Source: Parasitella parasitica
Taxonomy: Eukaryota > Mucoromycota > Mucoromycetes > Mucorales > Mucoraceae
NCBI GenBank assembly: GCA_025201805.1
Contig: MU619264.1
Coordinates: 171,002-235,001, forward strand
Direction: 5' to 3'
Length of the DNA stretch: 64,000 nt
Every line of letters begins with the position of its first letter. Within the stretch, counting starts at the first letter, position 1. Below, one piece after another: positions 1-12,400 of the stretch. A model generated the notes under the pieces. The model did no database searches and was not told where the DNA came from. It saw only the letters and a program-made list of their open reading frames with translations. The position numbers were made by a program, and so were the translations under genes.

Positions 1-1203
1 TCAGAAACTGCAAAATGATAGTATGGTGAAAAAAACTTAACCTTCGCTTCACTACGGCGAATTTTTTCGGCTCTTCGTTCTAATGGGGGTGAACTGCTCG
101 TCTTACATTTGATAAAACCAATTTAGCTTTGTGTCTGGTTTATTTAGTTCTGTTATCCATCCATAAATTTTCTGCGTGCATTTAATATTGTATTTGGTGT
201 ATTTCATAAAAGATTACGCAGTGATTGCGGTATCTTTATTAAAAAACTCTCTATAATATTATATTATGTCTAGGCTTCATTCAGCTCCGAGTATTTCTTT
301 TATCTCCAAACCGTAAGCTTTGAACTTGATTTCATCTCTCGTTTGTTGTGTTTCTTTTGATAAATGTAGCAGCTCATATATAAATGAGTTGTTATTATCT
401 TTAATTTAATGATGATATACGTTTATGATGAAAATAAATCAAAACAAATGTACCTATTATTTGGGAAGATCAGTAGTCATTTAGTCTAAAATATAAAGCT
501 ACAGTAAGATGATAAAATATGCAAAGCAAGCAGCATCGCATCACATTTATTCCGATCTTCAATATACTACTGTAAAAAACTAGATCTTCAGATGTCTAAA
601 TTTGTTCAACAGAAACGATTCAGTACCAAATCTTGAAAGGCTCACCATCTAAACCAAAATTTATACGACTTTGATAATTATAACCGTTGAAAGTATGACG
701 GTAGGCAATCTATAAATATAGCCGAAAAAAAAAAGTAATGTAACCACTCATATCCATCTTTAAAAATTTCGATTAAATTTGACCTTGATTAGTTTGTAAT
801 ATGGAGAAACTAGGGCATTTTGTAAGCATAAACTCAATTTGCAATCATTCATCCTATATCGGTCAGCTGTCAAAATCAGACTACAACAATTGAATTTCAA
901 TTCTAGGCAGCAAAATCTATAGATTAATCAAGGTATCTATGAAACTAGCTAAACAAGAGGCTATTCTTATGGCACATCAGCGATCAGCCGAGTAAATGTA
1001 TACAGATCTAAGTTGATACTTCACCATCTGTCAGATCGGAAATTGGAAACTGGCTAATGACGTCGCAAACTTCTATAACCCCAGGCTGTGAATAGGCTAA
1101 TTGAAAAATAACATGAGTGAAAAAAGAGAAAAGCGCCGCCTTCAACATCTCTCTTTATTGTTCTCCCCTCTCTCTTTATTTTCTCTAATCTTTCTATATA
1201 AAA
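1..1203. other. AT-rich intergenic DNA upstream of COX5
   Basis: I see no supportable gene here. The stretch is AT-rich with many stops in all frames. The last 60 bases are pyrimidine-rich (CT/CTTT runs at about 1140-1195), typical of the region just before a fungal start codon. The promoter of the cytochrome oxidase gene should lie in the last few hundred bases. Confidence 0.5.
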
Positions 1204-1836
1204 ATGCTTCGTACTGCTGCTGTTCGCACCCGTGTTAGTGCCACCCGTGTCATCGGTCGTCGTAACGCTTCCAGCAATGTTACTGTTCAAAACATTGAGA
1301 CCCGTTGGAAGACCCTTTCCACCGCTGAGCAGAACACCATTGCTAAGCAACTTGAAGAAGCACAAAAGGGTGATTGGAAGGCCCTTTCTCTTGACGAAAA
1401 GAAGGCTGCCTGTAAGTAAATTCAACCATACGCTGCGCAATCATTTATTGATGTTGTATTTAGATTATATTGCCTTTGGAGCTCATGGTCCTCGTGAGCC
1501 TTTGACCAAGCCTGGCCATGGTATGAAGGTTCTTGGTGGTGTTGCTGGTGTCCTTGCTGCATCTGGCGCTCTCTTCTATGCTATTCGTGTTAATGGTAAG
1601 TACAATTTCTTTTATTTTACTACCGGTGGATGATTGTGTTTTGCTTTGTTACGGCAATTTTTTTTTTTTTTTTTTTTTTTAATACTTTTTTCACTGTAGG
1701 TCAAGAAACCCCTCACACTATTAGCAAGGAATGGGAGGAACAAACCAACGAGTATCTCAAGAGCCAAAACTCCAACCCTATTTCTGGTATTTCCTCAGAA
1801 GGATACAAGGGAACTGGCTATGTTGTCAGCAAATAA
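1204..1836 (+). CDS. COX5: Cytochrome c oxidase subunit IV/5 family (COX5-like), nuclear encoded
   Basis: Subunit of respiratory complex IV in the mitochondrial inner membrane. Three exons, 1204-1411, 1464-1595 and 1700-1836, give 158 residues, close to the family size. The start is supported by an Arg/Ala/Thr-rich N-terminus without acidic residues (MLRTAAVRTRVSATRV), a classical mitochondrial presequence. A matrix-side segment with the ETRWKTLSTAEQ stretch follows, then one hydrophobic helix (GGVAGVLAASGALFYAIRV, near residues 95-115) and a C-terminal tail in the intermembrane space. Intron 2 carries an unusually long run of 23 T at 1658-1680 before its acceptor. The TATATAAAA at 1195-1203 touches the ATG, so it cannot be a normal TATA box for this start. 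Family assignment is by recognition of the protein; splice sites are GT-AG and keep frame. Confidence 0.9.
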
Positions 1837-2716
1837 ACAACATTTTAATATTATTTACAACTACACTCAAAAGAAAATTATATATCACGTTTTAGAGTTT
1901 TTTGCTTGTAAAGCGTCATGTTTGTTATAAAAGAATCAAAAGCTATTTATAAATATATAAAAAAAAGGGCATTCTCATTACAGAAAATCGGATAATATCA
2001 CTTTCGAGGTTATTAGTAAGGTCAAAAACCTGACTGTAGCCATGGGATGTCGACAATAGCGTCAATTGACATTCAAAGACATGTCTGTTGTTTATATTCA
2101 TATTTAAAAATGGTTTGCATGTCGGATAACTCTGCTTAGATTGCCGTAATCCATGATTTTATATACCGTATCTTTCAAAATAAAAAGAGACACTATTACA
2201 GATCTAAGGTCCTGAGGAGTATTCAACTATTATATTCTATGTGGTATGGTTAATAATATAAGGAAAAAAAAGTGCCTCAAAAACCATCAATAAGTCTAAT
2301 ATAATGGTTGAGATGCCTTTTGGATGAACTAAAGCTCTGCATTTTCAATAAATTAGGCTTTACAAGGCCTTGAACCATCAACCGAAACGACATTCTTTGA
2401 TAGGAGATCCAGTACGTTATCAGATGATACACAATACTTGCATGGGATCAGCTTGTATTATAGCTTTAATTAAGGTTAGTTTATCAAAGAATAAGCTTAT
2501 TCTTCAGGGATTATGGCGTGTCTTTCAGTCTTTACCCTCCAGCATCAGCCTGTTTATTAGTTGATAATATTTGAGAAGAAACAGATCAACTTTGAGTAAA
2601 GCTTTTCATAATCTGACTGTCAAATCGCAGTAAAATTTATCTCGGTAGGGTTGTAGTGAAAGCAAATTTTATATTTAAACCTTGTTGATACTTTATATAA
2701 AACCCTCACTAATACC
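1837..2716. other. Intergenic DNA between COX5 and prefoldin 5
   Basis: AT-rich spacer holding the 3' region of COX5 and the promoter of the prefoldin gene. A 64-residue ATG-started frame at 2370-2564 has no recognisable features and AT-rich, spacer-like composition, so I do not call it. No RNA gene or repeat was recognised. Confidence 0.4.
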
Positions 2717-3479
2717 ATGTCTCAACAACAGCAAGTGGACATTGGCGATTTAGATTTGTCCTCTCTTCAGCAAGTCAAAACTCAATTAGAAGAGGTTTAT
2801 ATCGGATCAATAAATGAGAGATGATCGAATTTGAATGTTAAAACGAACAAATAGGAATTAAACCATTTGACTCAATCGTATAACAAACTTAAGGGCGTTC
2901 AAGGACGATTCAAAGACTGTGTTGACAGTGTTGATTCACTGAAAGCGGAGGAGGCTGACGGTAAGTTTGTCCACGCAACGTACGGCGTGAAGAAGCAGAT
3001 TTCTGACGCGTTCACTAATAGATAAGACTATTCTTGTACCCCTCACATCATCTATATCCTTTTTTTATTTCATTAATTAACAGCCACTAATAATATGACA
3101 GCGTGTATTATATAACATGTCCTTAACCTATATCACACCTCTATGTCCCAGGTAAATTAAGCAATGTTAGCAAGGTCATTGTAGATGTCGGTACTGGCTA
3201 TTACGTTGAAAAGGTAATCCGCCTTGATGAACATGCAAATACTAATCACTAAAATACATGGAATCACAGTCTGTTTTGGACGCTGCAAAGTTTTATAATG
3301 ACAAGGTTGGCTATGTTAAGAAAAACCTCAGCACGCTTGAGAAAACCATTACAGACAAACAAAGCACGTTGAGAGGTAACTTCTGAGGAGCTTTAGACGC
3401 TAAGAACGCTTATACTAAATGATTGCATGCAGCCATTGTCAATGTTATGCAGGATAAAATACAAAAGGAACAAAAGTAG
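2717..3479 (+). CDS. GIM5: Prefoldin subunit 5 (GIM5/PFD5), with a U12-type intron
   Basis: Alpha-type subunit of the prefoldin hexamer, which hands unfolded actin and tubulin to the CCT chaperonin in the cytosol. Six exons: 2717-2794, 2855-2960, 3022-3053, 3139-3213, 3270-3375 and 3433-3479, total 147 residues, normal for the family. The conserved core is clear: [15 protein letters not shown] and then [13 protein letters not shown], flanked by N- and C-terminal coiled coils. The junction of exons 3 and 4 falls inside TSS/LYVPG and can only be made with an AT-AC intron (3054-3138), described separately. Intron 1 has a weak donor, GTTTAT. All other introns are GT-AG. The exons are too short to show as long open frames, so automatic callers may miss this gene. 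Confidence 0.9.
3054..3138 (+). other. U12-type (minor spliceosome) AT-AC intron in prefoldin 5
   Basis: The intron starts ATATCCTTT, an exact match to the U12 5' splice site consensus, and ends CACAC with terminal AC. A branch site GTCCTTAAC at 3119-3127 matches 8 of 9 positions of the U12 consensus TTCCTTAAC, with 12 nt from the branch A to the exon, inside the 10-16 nt window expected for this class. No GT donor exists that would keep the conserved TSS/LYVPG sequence, and reading through meets an in-frame TAA. All of this is directly visible in the sequence. Confidence 0.9.
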
Positions 3480-3609
3480 ATGCTCTTTTTTTTTTTCAGG
3501 AACCATCATTCTTTATGAATTTGCTTGAAAGTGCACATCCAAAAAATAAAAGCGGGAGTTCATTTTTTGCTAATTTGATTTCGTGTGTGGAGCCTTCCTA
3601 ATGAGTGTT

Positions 3610-3616
3610 TATAAAT
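3610..3616 (+). promoter_or_regulatory. TATA box of the formin gene
   Basis: TATAAAT lies 68 nt upstream of the formin ATG, followed by a pyrimidine-rich stretch. The spacing is like that seen at two other genes here (18045 and 32647), which supports a real core promoter element. No transcript data are available. Confidence 0.5.
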
Positions 3617-3683
3617 TGATGGCACCCCTCTCCTTAATTTCTCGCTTCTTTTTCTCTCTACACATAATTCACTGTGGGGGAAA

Positions 3684-6600
3684 ATGGACCTCTTCAATCG
3701 AAGCAAATCAAAAGGGAAAAAACGACCAATTATCGATGCACCTCTAATACAAACAACGACGACAACCAATACCTTACAAACATCCCAAGCAGCCGCACCC
3801 CAATCTCCAAAAAGTCCTCATCAGCAGGACGACTATTTTGCAGCAGGTACCGTTTCTCATCGATTTAAATTTAAGGCATATTGGTTTATAAACCTAGTTG
3901 AAGGATAGGTCGTCTAGTGGATAATGCTTCGACCATCAGGAGCTCTCAGTCGTCCTCCATACCAAGCACGGACAGCGATTATTATACCAGTGTGGACGCC
4001 ATGTCTGAAACTGAGATAGAGGACTTTTTTGAGAGAATGCTGGTGAGTATCAGTGGGCATCAAAAAGGAATTAAACTGACATGTACGTGTAGACGAGAAG
4101 AGGGATCTATGATAACAACGCTCGATTGAAAATGTCTTCGTTTCCAATGGAAAAAAAGAGATTTATGGTTTCTCAAGACATACAATCGGAGACCAATATA
4201 CCAGCAGTGCCTTCATTGAGACGAGGACTAGACAAAAAAGCAGATTATCAAGGGGAAAGCAAAGGCCCGGAATACTATGTCGGAAAGCTAACAGATATGT
4301 CAAAAGGCGTCAATGCCAAAGCTGTGTCGCATCTGGCGGTTGGATTAAGAACGATGCCATTGAGGTCAGTAGTCGTGTCTGATGATAATAATGATCTCTC
4401 CTTAATTTGCGCACGTAATATAGCTGGGTTCGCCAATTCATTGATATGCAGGGTTTACAAGTCATCACCGACTTGTTGAAAGCATTCAACAAGAGCAAAT
4501 ACAAGTAAAATTCCAGCAATGGGCCATGTTTGATTGACACTAATACACATAATAGGCAAGATTTGAGCCTGTCAGTCGAGGCAGACATTCTAAAGTGCTT
4601 CAAAGCGCTGCTCAACAATAGGGTAAAGTACCACCTCATATATTACATGCTGAAGGTTTCTAATTTTGGTAATTTTGCAATTTCAGGTGGGAGCACGAGA
4701 GGCCCTGCAACATCCTCAATGCGTACAAGAGATCGTTCATTGTATTGTCTCGCCATCCATCAACTCACGGCGGTTGGTGTGCGAGGTGCTTGTATTTATG
4801 TGCTATTACGAAGTACCTATCGGCCAAGACTTGGTGCTGAAAGCCATGGATCAATTAAAAGAGAAGCGAAAGGGATTAGGCAGATTTGATGCCTGGTTGT
4901 CAGCACTCGAAACGACATTGAGCGGCCGTGGAAGGATGGGAAGCATGGTTGGTGCAAGTGAAGATTTCAAAAGAATGGCAGCCTCTGGCCCGCCTGATGG
5001 CCAGTTGACCGAATACGCAGTAAGTTTACATTATTTGACGTGGCACAAACAATTAAGCAGAGTTTCTCTAGTTGTACAACATGATATTGGTCAATGCAAT
5101 CATCAACGTTGTCGACGATCCTGAAATCAGAATCCACCTTCGAAATCAAATGACGGCATCAGGGCTAGAGAGGATCATGGAAAGGATGAATGAAGCGTGC
5201 GACGAACATGTGGACCGCCAGATAAGAGAATTCAAGACGTTGGCAGAGAACGACCAGGACGACGTGATGGAAATGTACCATGAGCATGCTCTCAGTAACC
5301 AAAATAATCCTAGAGATGTGTTTGAGTGCATTTTGACGAGCGTAGAAGGAACGAGGGGTTACGATTTTTTCTTGAGCTGTCTGCAGCATTTGCTGCTTGT
5401 CAACAATGAGGAATCTGGCGTTAAATCGAGATATTATCAAATTATCGATAATCTGGTTGCACAAGTGGTTCTTGACAACAAAGGCTTAGGAGAGGATTTC
5501 TCTGCTGATTACTCAACGACCGTCCAACATTTGATTAATAAATTTGCAGATCAGGATCAGCTGAAAGCGACGCTAGAGGACATCAAAGAATTACAGCGAA
5601 ACTATGACGAATTGGAGCGCGAACGAGATGTACTTCGCGAGCAATTATCGCATCAAGGAGGTAATGTCACAATCACTCCTGCGTTAATCAATACTTACAT
5701 TTCATTTAGATGCATTGGAAATTGTGCAACTCAAGGAAAAGACGGTGTCGCTGGAGGATTTGCTGAGGATGTCTCGCCACACCATTTCCACGCTGCAAAG
5801 GAAATTGAGAGATCTACAAAGCGATTACGAAGCAAGTTTAGAAAGGGCAGAGCGACAGATGGAGGAATTTTCAAAAGTCGTTGGTGGCGAAGACGATACA
5901 GACGAAGGAGATGTGGTAGTGTCTCGGAAGAGTATTGCTACTGCCTTTGGACGAATTCGCGCTCAAGAAACACTAGAAGGTCGCAATAAAAACACTGCGA
6001 AACTAGATACCTCCGAGTTTGCCGGTCTTTTCTTGGATAACAATGACAGCAAGCATAAATCAATAGCATTGGGATTCTCAGAAGAATTCAAAAGTCAATT
6101 GGCTCGCCAGTTTGGTTCAAGCAGTGGGCTTGGCGATTTCGTGCTCCCAGGTACAATGCCACTAATGGGATCTGCTGCAAGACGTTCCAACAACCGTCGT
6201 AGACATATACAAGCAGAATTTGCACCACTTGCTTCTCCGGAAGAAGCTTTGATTGAGGAACCAACTTTACCTAGTCAACGCAAAGATCCAATAGAGGAAA
6301 ATAAGAAGAGCCCGAGCCCCTCAAAAAGCACATCCGTTAGCAGCAAAAAAAGTATTGATGATAGGAAAAACAGCTATACGATTTCCAAAGAAGATAATGA
6401 TAGTGGCCAAATTATTTCACCCGTAATTACATCTATCGATGAACAAGGAGGATTACAAACATCTGACACAACGACTCAGATTGATCAATCAAGTATACCC
6501 AAATCGAGCATTAGTGACAATCCACCACCTCCTCCTTCACCACCAGTTACAGCAAATGTTCCGCCTCCACCTCCACCACCTCCACTTCCGCCATCAGCGA

Positions 6601-8696
6601 TGAGCAATAATGTGCCTATACCTCCACCTCCACCTCCACCACTTCCTCCCTTGTCAGGATCAACAACAGACCTCCCTAAAACATCCAATATTCCACCAGC
6701 CCCACCATTACCCGGGAATGAAGCAACGTTACCCCCTCCACCACCTCCTCCACCATCAGTTCCTTCACCGCCAGCCACACCAGGTGTGGCAACCAACATG
6801 GCTGCTCCTCGCAAATATCTCAAACATCTGCCATCTGTTAAAACTCGCCAATTACAATGGCAAAAGCTTAGCGCGAACCGTATTGGCACAACATTGTGGA
6901 AATCAGCGGCGGATGAAGAAAAAGAAGAAGCTTTGGAGTCCTTGTTTGACGCCGAAGGCATTTTCGATCGCATGGAAGAGGTGTTTGCTCAAAAGATCAT
7001 TGCTCCTAAACCCGCTGCTAAAAAGGAAAAGCGTCCAGAAATATTCATTATTGATGCCCGTAAAGCGTACAATATCAGTAAGTGTGCACGATTGTTTCGA
7101 TACCTGCATTGGACCTAATCCTTCTTTTGAACAAAAAAAGGTATTGCAGTGCTTGCCAAGTGCAAAAACGTTCCCTTTGAGGATTGCAAGAAAAAAATAT
7201 TGGCATTTGACGAAAAGTTTTGTACTGAGGTCATGCTGAGGAATTTATTAGCAAATGCTCCTTCCCACGACGAAATGGGCAAGTTGTCTGTATTCTTGAA
7301 AACAGCGTCCGAAGAAGATCTCGAGTGTCTGTCAAAGCCGGATGCATTCTGTGCAGAGGTAAAAAGTTGCTTATTCTATTTACGATTCACTGTTGCTCAT
7401 GCGAGCCCCTTTTGTAGATTATCTCCATTGATCGGTTCAAGGAACGTCTTGCCAACATGCTTTTTATCACAACTTTCCATGAAAGAATCACTCAACTGGG
7501 TAGAAACATGGCTAATGTCATGGATGCTTCAACAATGTTGAAAGATTCTCAATCATTCATCGATTTTTTGAACGTAAGTTGTAATTGTAAAGTAAAATGT
7601 TCATTTACTCAACCGCAACCCAGATCATTCTAATGGTGGGCAACTTTTTGAACGGCACTAACTTTCAAGGTGGTGCCTTTGGTATCCGTATCAGCAGTAT
7701 CAATAAGCTCGTGGATACTCGAGCAACTAGTAACGACACTACATTGCTGCATTTCTTGTGTATAATGATCGAGGAAAAATTCCCAGATATCAGTAAAAAT
7801 CTGTTGAAAGATCTCGAGCTTTGTGGAGAGGCATGTAGAGGTAACTTTGTATTAACATCATATATGATATCTCGAGTCTTACAAATGACAACTATCATTT
7901 TAGTAAGCATTCAAGACTTGATCAAAGATTACAACGAGCTGCGTGTTGGGCTTCAAACGTTAATTCATGAGCTTGATTGCCACTACAGCCATGATTACGA
8001 AGCCATGCCCGGAGATGGCTTCGCATCCGCCATGTATAAATTCCGTGATCGTGCCATTGAAAAGTTTGATCAGCTTGAGGTGAGATATACTTCTATGGAT
8101 GTCGCTTATAAGGATGTTGTTTCGTATTTCGGCGAAGACCCTGGTAATATGAAACCAGACGAGTTCTTTGGTATTTTCCAAACATTCACATCGAGCTGGA
8201 ACAAGGCGAAATCTGATATCGAAATGCAACAAAAGAAGAAGGAACAAGCAGAAAAGGCGAGAGAGTTACAAGCTCAACGTAAAATTCGCCTCAATAACCG
8301 ATTGGATATTAAGGATGGTAAGCATAATGAACTATAATAACAAACTTGACAAAGACTTGACATCGTTTAAAAAAAAAAGGTGTATCTGAAAATCAAGAAG
8401 ACAAGGACATTATGGACAATTTATTACAGAAATTACGATCCGGAGAGATGGCTACAACTTCATCACAAAGAAAGATCCGTAGAACGTCCATTAGAGAAAG
8501 AAGAAAATCACGAGCAGAATCTATGGTAGTGAAAGCTGAAGATTTACTACGACATATACAGAATGAGGAAGAATCACCACCACTACCAAGAGCTGCAAGA
8601 AGTGGATCTAGGAGGTTTACAAGTTCTGAGCGTATGAAAAAGTTGGCTTCCCTGGCTGATAACAATAACGGGGAGGAAGTTTCTGTTAATATATAG
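3684..8696 (+). CDS. Diaphanous-type formin (GBD/FH3-FH1-FH2-DAD), 13 exons
   Basis: Nucleates and elongates unbranched actin filaments at growth and septation sites, as an effector of Rho GTPases. Exons: 3684-3846, 3909-4042, 4093-4364, 4424-4504, 4556-4622, 4687-5019, 5072-5660, 5710-7077, 7141-7358, 7418-7573, 7624-7840, 7904-8317 and 8380-8696; 1442 residues. A GTPase-binding/FH3 armadillo region (about 95-500, with TRRGIYDNNARLKM and SWVRQFIDMQGLQVI) is followed by coiled coil (480-650). FH1 has at least four long proline runs (818-907). FH2 starts at RKYLKHLPSVKTRQLQWQKL and contains GNFLNGTNFQGGAFGI. The last exon encodes an autoinhibitory DAD: the core IMDNLLQKLRSG, then basic RRTSIRERRKSR. 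The domain order is complete, so it should be Rho-regulated. Exon 2 could also start at 3918; both acceptors keep frame. Confidence 0.95.
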
Positions 8697-9446
8697 ACAT
8701 CTATGCACTGTATATGTTTATGTTTACTGCTACTTATTACCGCTTCACTAATAATCAAACTAAGAATGCACGCATGAATAAAGAAAGATACAGAGTAAAT
8801 AAACCAGGAATAATATCTATAGCTTGCTGTTCTATATATTTTCATTATGATGTGCAACACGTATACTTGAATGAGAATCATGTCGAAAAATATCAGTGTT
8901 TAGAGTTGTTTTCAAAAGGACATCCTAATATTTTAAAAATCTTTATACACATTCAGTAAATGTTGCAACTCCCTGAGCGAATTTGAAGGTTAATGTGCCA
9001 ATTTGAAGTGTTTTGCCGCATGTTTGCAGCACCAGTTATTGGCCTCTTAAAGCTTTACATAACAGCTCATCAATCTCAAATTCTTTCAATATTATAAGCT
9101 TAATAAGTTGAAAAAAAAAAAAAAAAAAAAGACAGAATAAGGCCTGTGTGAAGCATGTAACAACACATTTCAAATGAGAAATAACCCTGGGTTTTAATCA
9201 GGTGAAATTGTAAATGTAATAGGTATAAACGTTGGTCTTCGTGTTGATTGTTGTTCCCTTTCCTCTTTTCTTTTGAAACAGTTTTCTGTTGGTGCTATTC
9301 AGTAATAGAGAGCCAAAAAGCTAGACTTTTCAAATCCCTTGTTTTTCCGGCAAATAACACACTAGTTACCATGTAAGACATGCTCAGCTTGACTCCTTTC
9401 CGGCTTGTATGTAGCTAACCAAGAAAACTTTAGTACTTTTATATAA
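8697..9446. other. Intergenic DNA between formin and Sec16
   Basis: Spacer between two tandem genes, with an A-tract of about 20 at 9111-9130. A likely 5'UTR intron of Sec16 is visible at 9373-9414: GTAAGA donor, CTTGAC branch, GTAG end. If it is not spliced, the leader has a minimal start-stop ATG-TAA at 9371. Nothing else recognised. Confidence 0.4.
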
Positions 9447-12400
9447 ATGGCTTCTAACAAAGGGGAACCCGACGCATCCTCGTTGTTTCGAGATTTACCT
9501 AGCGATGACCCGTTCAGCCAGTTGCAGGAACAACAGCAGCAAAAGCAGCAACAGCAGCAAAATCCTGCCTCGGAAGCAGTAGCAAAACTAGACGATAAAC
9601 AAGCTGCTGTCGCCCAAAAGCAGCAATCTACATCAGTGGCAGGCGATGCCTCAAGTTTATTCGGTAACAGTGGAAGTGGGAGTGCTGATTTATTCTTTTC
9701 ATCTGCCACCGCAACTGCTCACACTACTTCGCAACCCGAAGCAGGCAACGCGTCTGCAGCTTCATTTTTTCAGCAAGCACCCAACTCCTTTTTTGATGGT
9801 TTGAGTCAAAATCAGATTTCAGATTTGACTCAGTCAAATGGTCAAGAGAGCCAAACACAGCAATCAGCTACCCCTGCTTCTTCTTTGGCTCAAGCTTATG
9901 ACCCGAATGTCTATGGTAACTATGATTATAGTCAACAACAATCAGAGCAGTTGCTAGGCGACGGAGGAGAGCAGCAACAATACGACGAATCTCAGTGGAT
10001 CCAATTTGACCCTAATCAGCATTATTACTACGACGAACAAGGTCAAGTTCATTATTACGACCCCAATACCAATCAAGAATATGACATGAGTCAATATGAT
10101 TACCAATATGATCCTCAGTATGCAGATTATTATGCTCAGCAAGGGTACGACCCTAATGCTTACGCTGCCGTTGATAACACTGGTACAGCCGACCATCAGC
10201 AACAGCAAGAGCAACAACAAGAGCAACAGCAACAGCAGCAACAGCAATATACGCCAGTTCAAGATAGCTATGATCCTAATGCGTATGCGCCTAGTGTCGT
10301 CGATCCTCAGCATCTTCAGTCGGCTACTGCTATAGCTCCTCCTGCCAGTAATCAGCAAAATTATTATTCAAGCAATTATGCAACTCAGCCAAACGAAATG
10401 AACCAGTATCAACAGAGCTATCAGCCTCAATCATACGCCTCTGTCAATAATACAGTTGCTCAAGTACCTGCCCAAGTTCAGTCTGAGCAAACGATTAGTG
10501 CTCAACACTATGCAACTGACGAACAGCAAGAACAAAATGGCGTACAAAGTTATGCTCCTGTAGACGCACCTATTGACCAACAACAAACTTTCAACTATCA
10601 ACCATATGATTCTACTACTGTCATCGCCACTGCGATTGCTAATGACAATAGTATTACTGACTTTCAACAGCAGCAATACCATCAAGATAATGCGTATGCT
10701 CCAGCTGAGCTCAGTAATAGCAATTATTCTCAAATTGACACAAATTTTGAAGCCGAAGATTTGCAACAGTATCAACCACCTCCTCCTCTAAGAGATGTTG
10801 GTCCTCCCAAGAATGCTTTATCTCCACCCCCTCCACCGCCTAAGCAAGAGACGAGTTCACTTGCGCAAGGACCTACCCCATTACCACCAAGATCAGCTGT
10901 TGTCTCTCCTCCCCCGGCCAATACCCTATCTACAACCATTCCCCAAAGAGATTCATTCGATTTGAACGATGTATCCGAGCAATCAGAACAACATTACCAA
11001 GGACACGAAGCACCCAAAGAAGATTTGAATGATCTGGACGATCTAGTGTTAGGCGGTTCTAAAAGTGAGCAAGTATTTGACAAGACTGATCTTTCGGCTG
11101 CGACAGACGATAGATACGGCTCTCAGGAGACAGCAGATAATTTAGAGCAGCCTACAGAGCAATCAGGACATGTAAGTGGTGATCCATCGGTCCTAACTTT
11201 TGCCACTGAAGATCAAAAAGTGCCTGAAAAGGAGACCATGGAGCCTCAAATTACTGCGCAGCATGGACATCTGAACCTTGCTGCTGAACCCTCAGAGGAA
11301 TCCAAATCAATCACTCAGTCAACTGTGCCTGAGGAGCAAAGTCTATCAAATGTTTCCAGTGTACCGGATCAATCTGCCACTTATGACTTTAGTTACGGCT
11401 ACGAACCTTCTGCTCCATCTGCCGAGAATACTCACGAATCTGATCAAGCCATTAGCTTTGAATCTCATCCTGTTGCAAATTATGAGCCTCCAGAAACTTC
11501 TGTATTCGATCCACAACAAACAACTGCCTATGAGCCAGATCACACTGCTAGTTATGAGCCGACTTCAACGTATGAGCCTCCTCAACAGGAAGCTGCGAAC
11601 TATGAAACTCAACAGCAACTAAACAATTATGAGCCTCAACAAGTTTCTGGTTACGAACCTCAACAAACTAGTTCGTATCAAACTTATGAATCATCGGCTG
11701 GTTACACGACTCAATCGACTAATGCCTGCGACCCATCCTCTGCTACTCTTGTCGCAGGAGGTTATGAATCACAGGACCAAAGTGGAGGCTATGATCCGAC
11801 ATCAACTAATTATAACACCACATCTTCACCACCTTCTCATGCGGGATCCGTTAGGAGCGTTGCTTCGCCTCCACCTCCAATGCAGCAAAGCTACTCACAG
11901 AGAGCCAACGGCATTACTGAACAGGACCGCCGCTATCACAGCGGTTCTCCCTTTGCGGGTCGCTATGGCAACTCACAGTATCCGACAATGGAAAGATCTG
12001 CCACAGTGCCGCCACCAATAACTGAGCGTATGGCCTCGCCTAGACCTCCATTGATCCCTTGCCCTGATCGTCTTTGTGAAGGAGAAAACAAACCCAAAGC
12101 CAAGTTTTGCTGCGAATGTGGTCGTCCCTTGGCTGGTATTTCTAGATCCACCACGCCTTCGGCTATATCGCCAAGCACCTATAGTCATAATGTGGAAGGA
12201 TTTAGCCCCATGTCCTCTGCTGTATTTGGTGCGGCTGCAGAACCTCCCTCTTATCGCACTGCGCTTGACGACAAAAAGGATGCTATGGTAGCTAGCTTGA
12301 AGCAGTTTGTAGAGGGCTCTGTAGTCATTCAGAGCAATTTGGACGACCAAGAAAAACGTAAACGTGCTTTGTCATACATTGAAAGTCGCTTGATGTCTTT

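Noticed and set aside
1195-1203. TATATAAAA immediately before the COX5 ATG as a TATA box
   Set aside because: A TATA box touching the start codon would place the transcript start inside the gene; the presequence needs this ATG. A similar chance string precedes the Sec16 ATG.
6485-6973. Gly-rich minus-strand frame of 162 residues
   Set aside because: It is the antisense of the proline codons in the formin FH1 region.
9954-10358. Leu/Ile-rich minus-strand frame opposite Sec16
   Set aside because: Antisense shadow of Gln and Tyr codon repeats; no start context or family.
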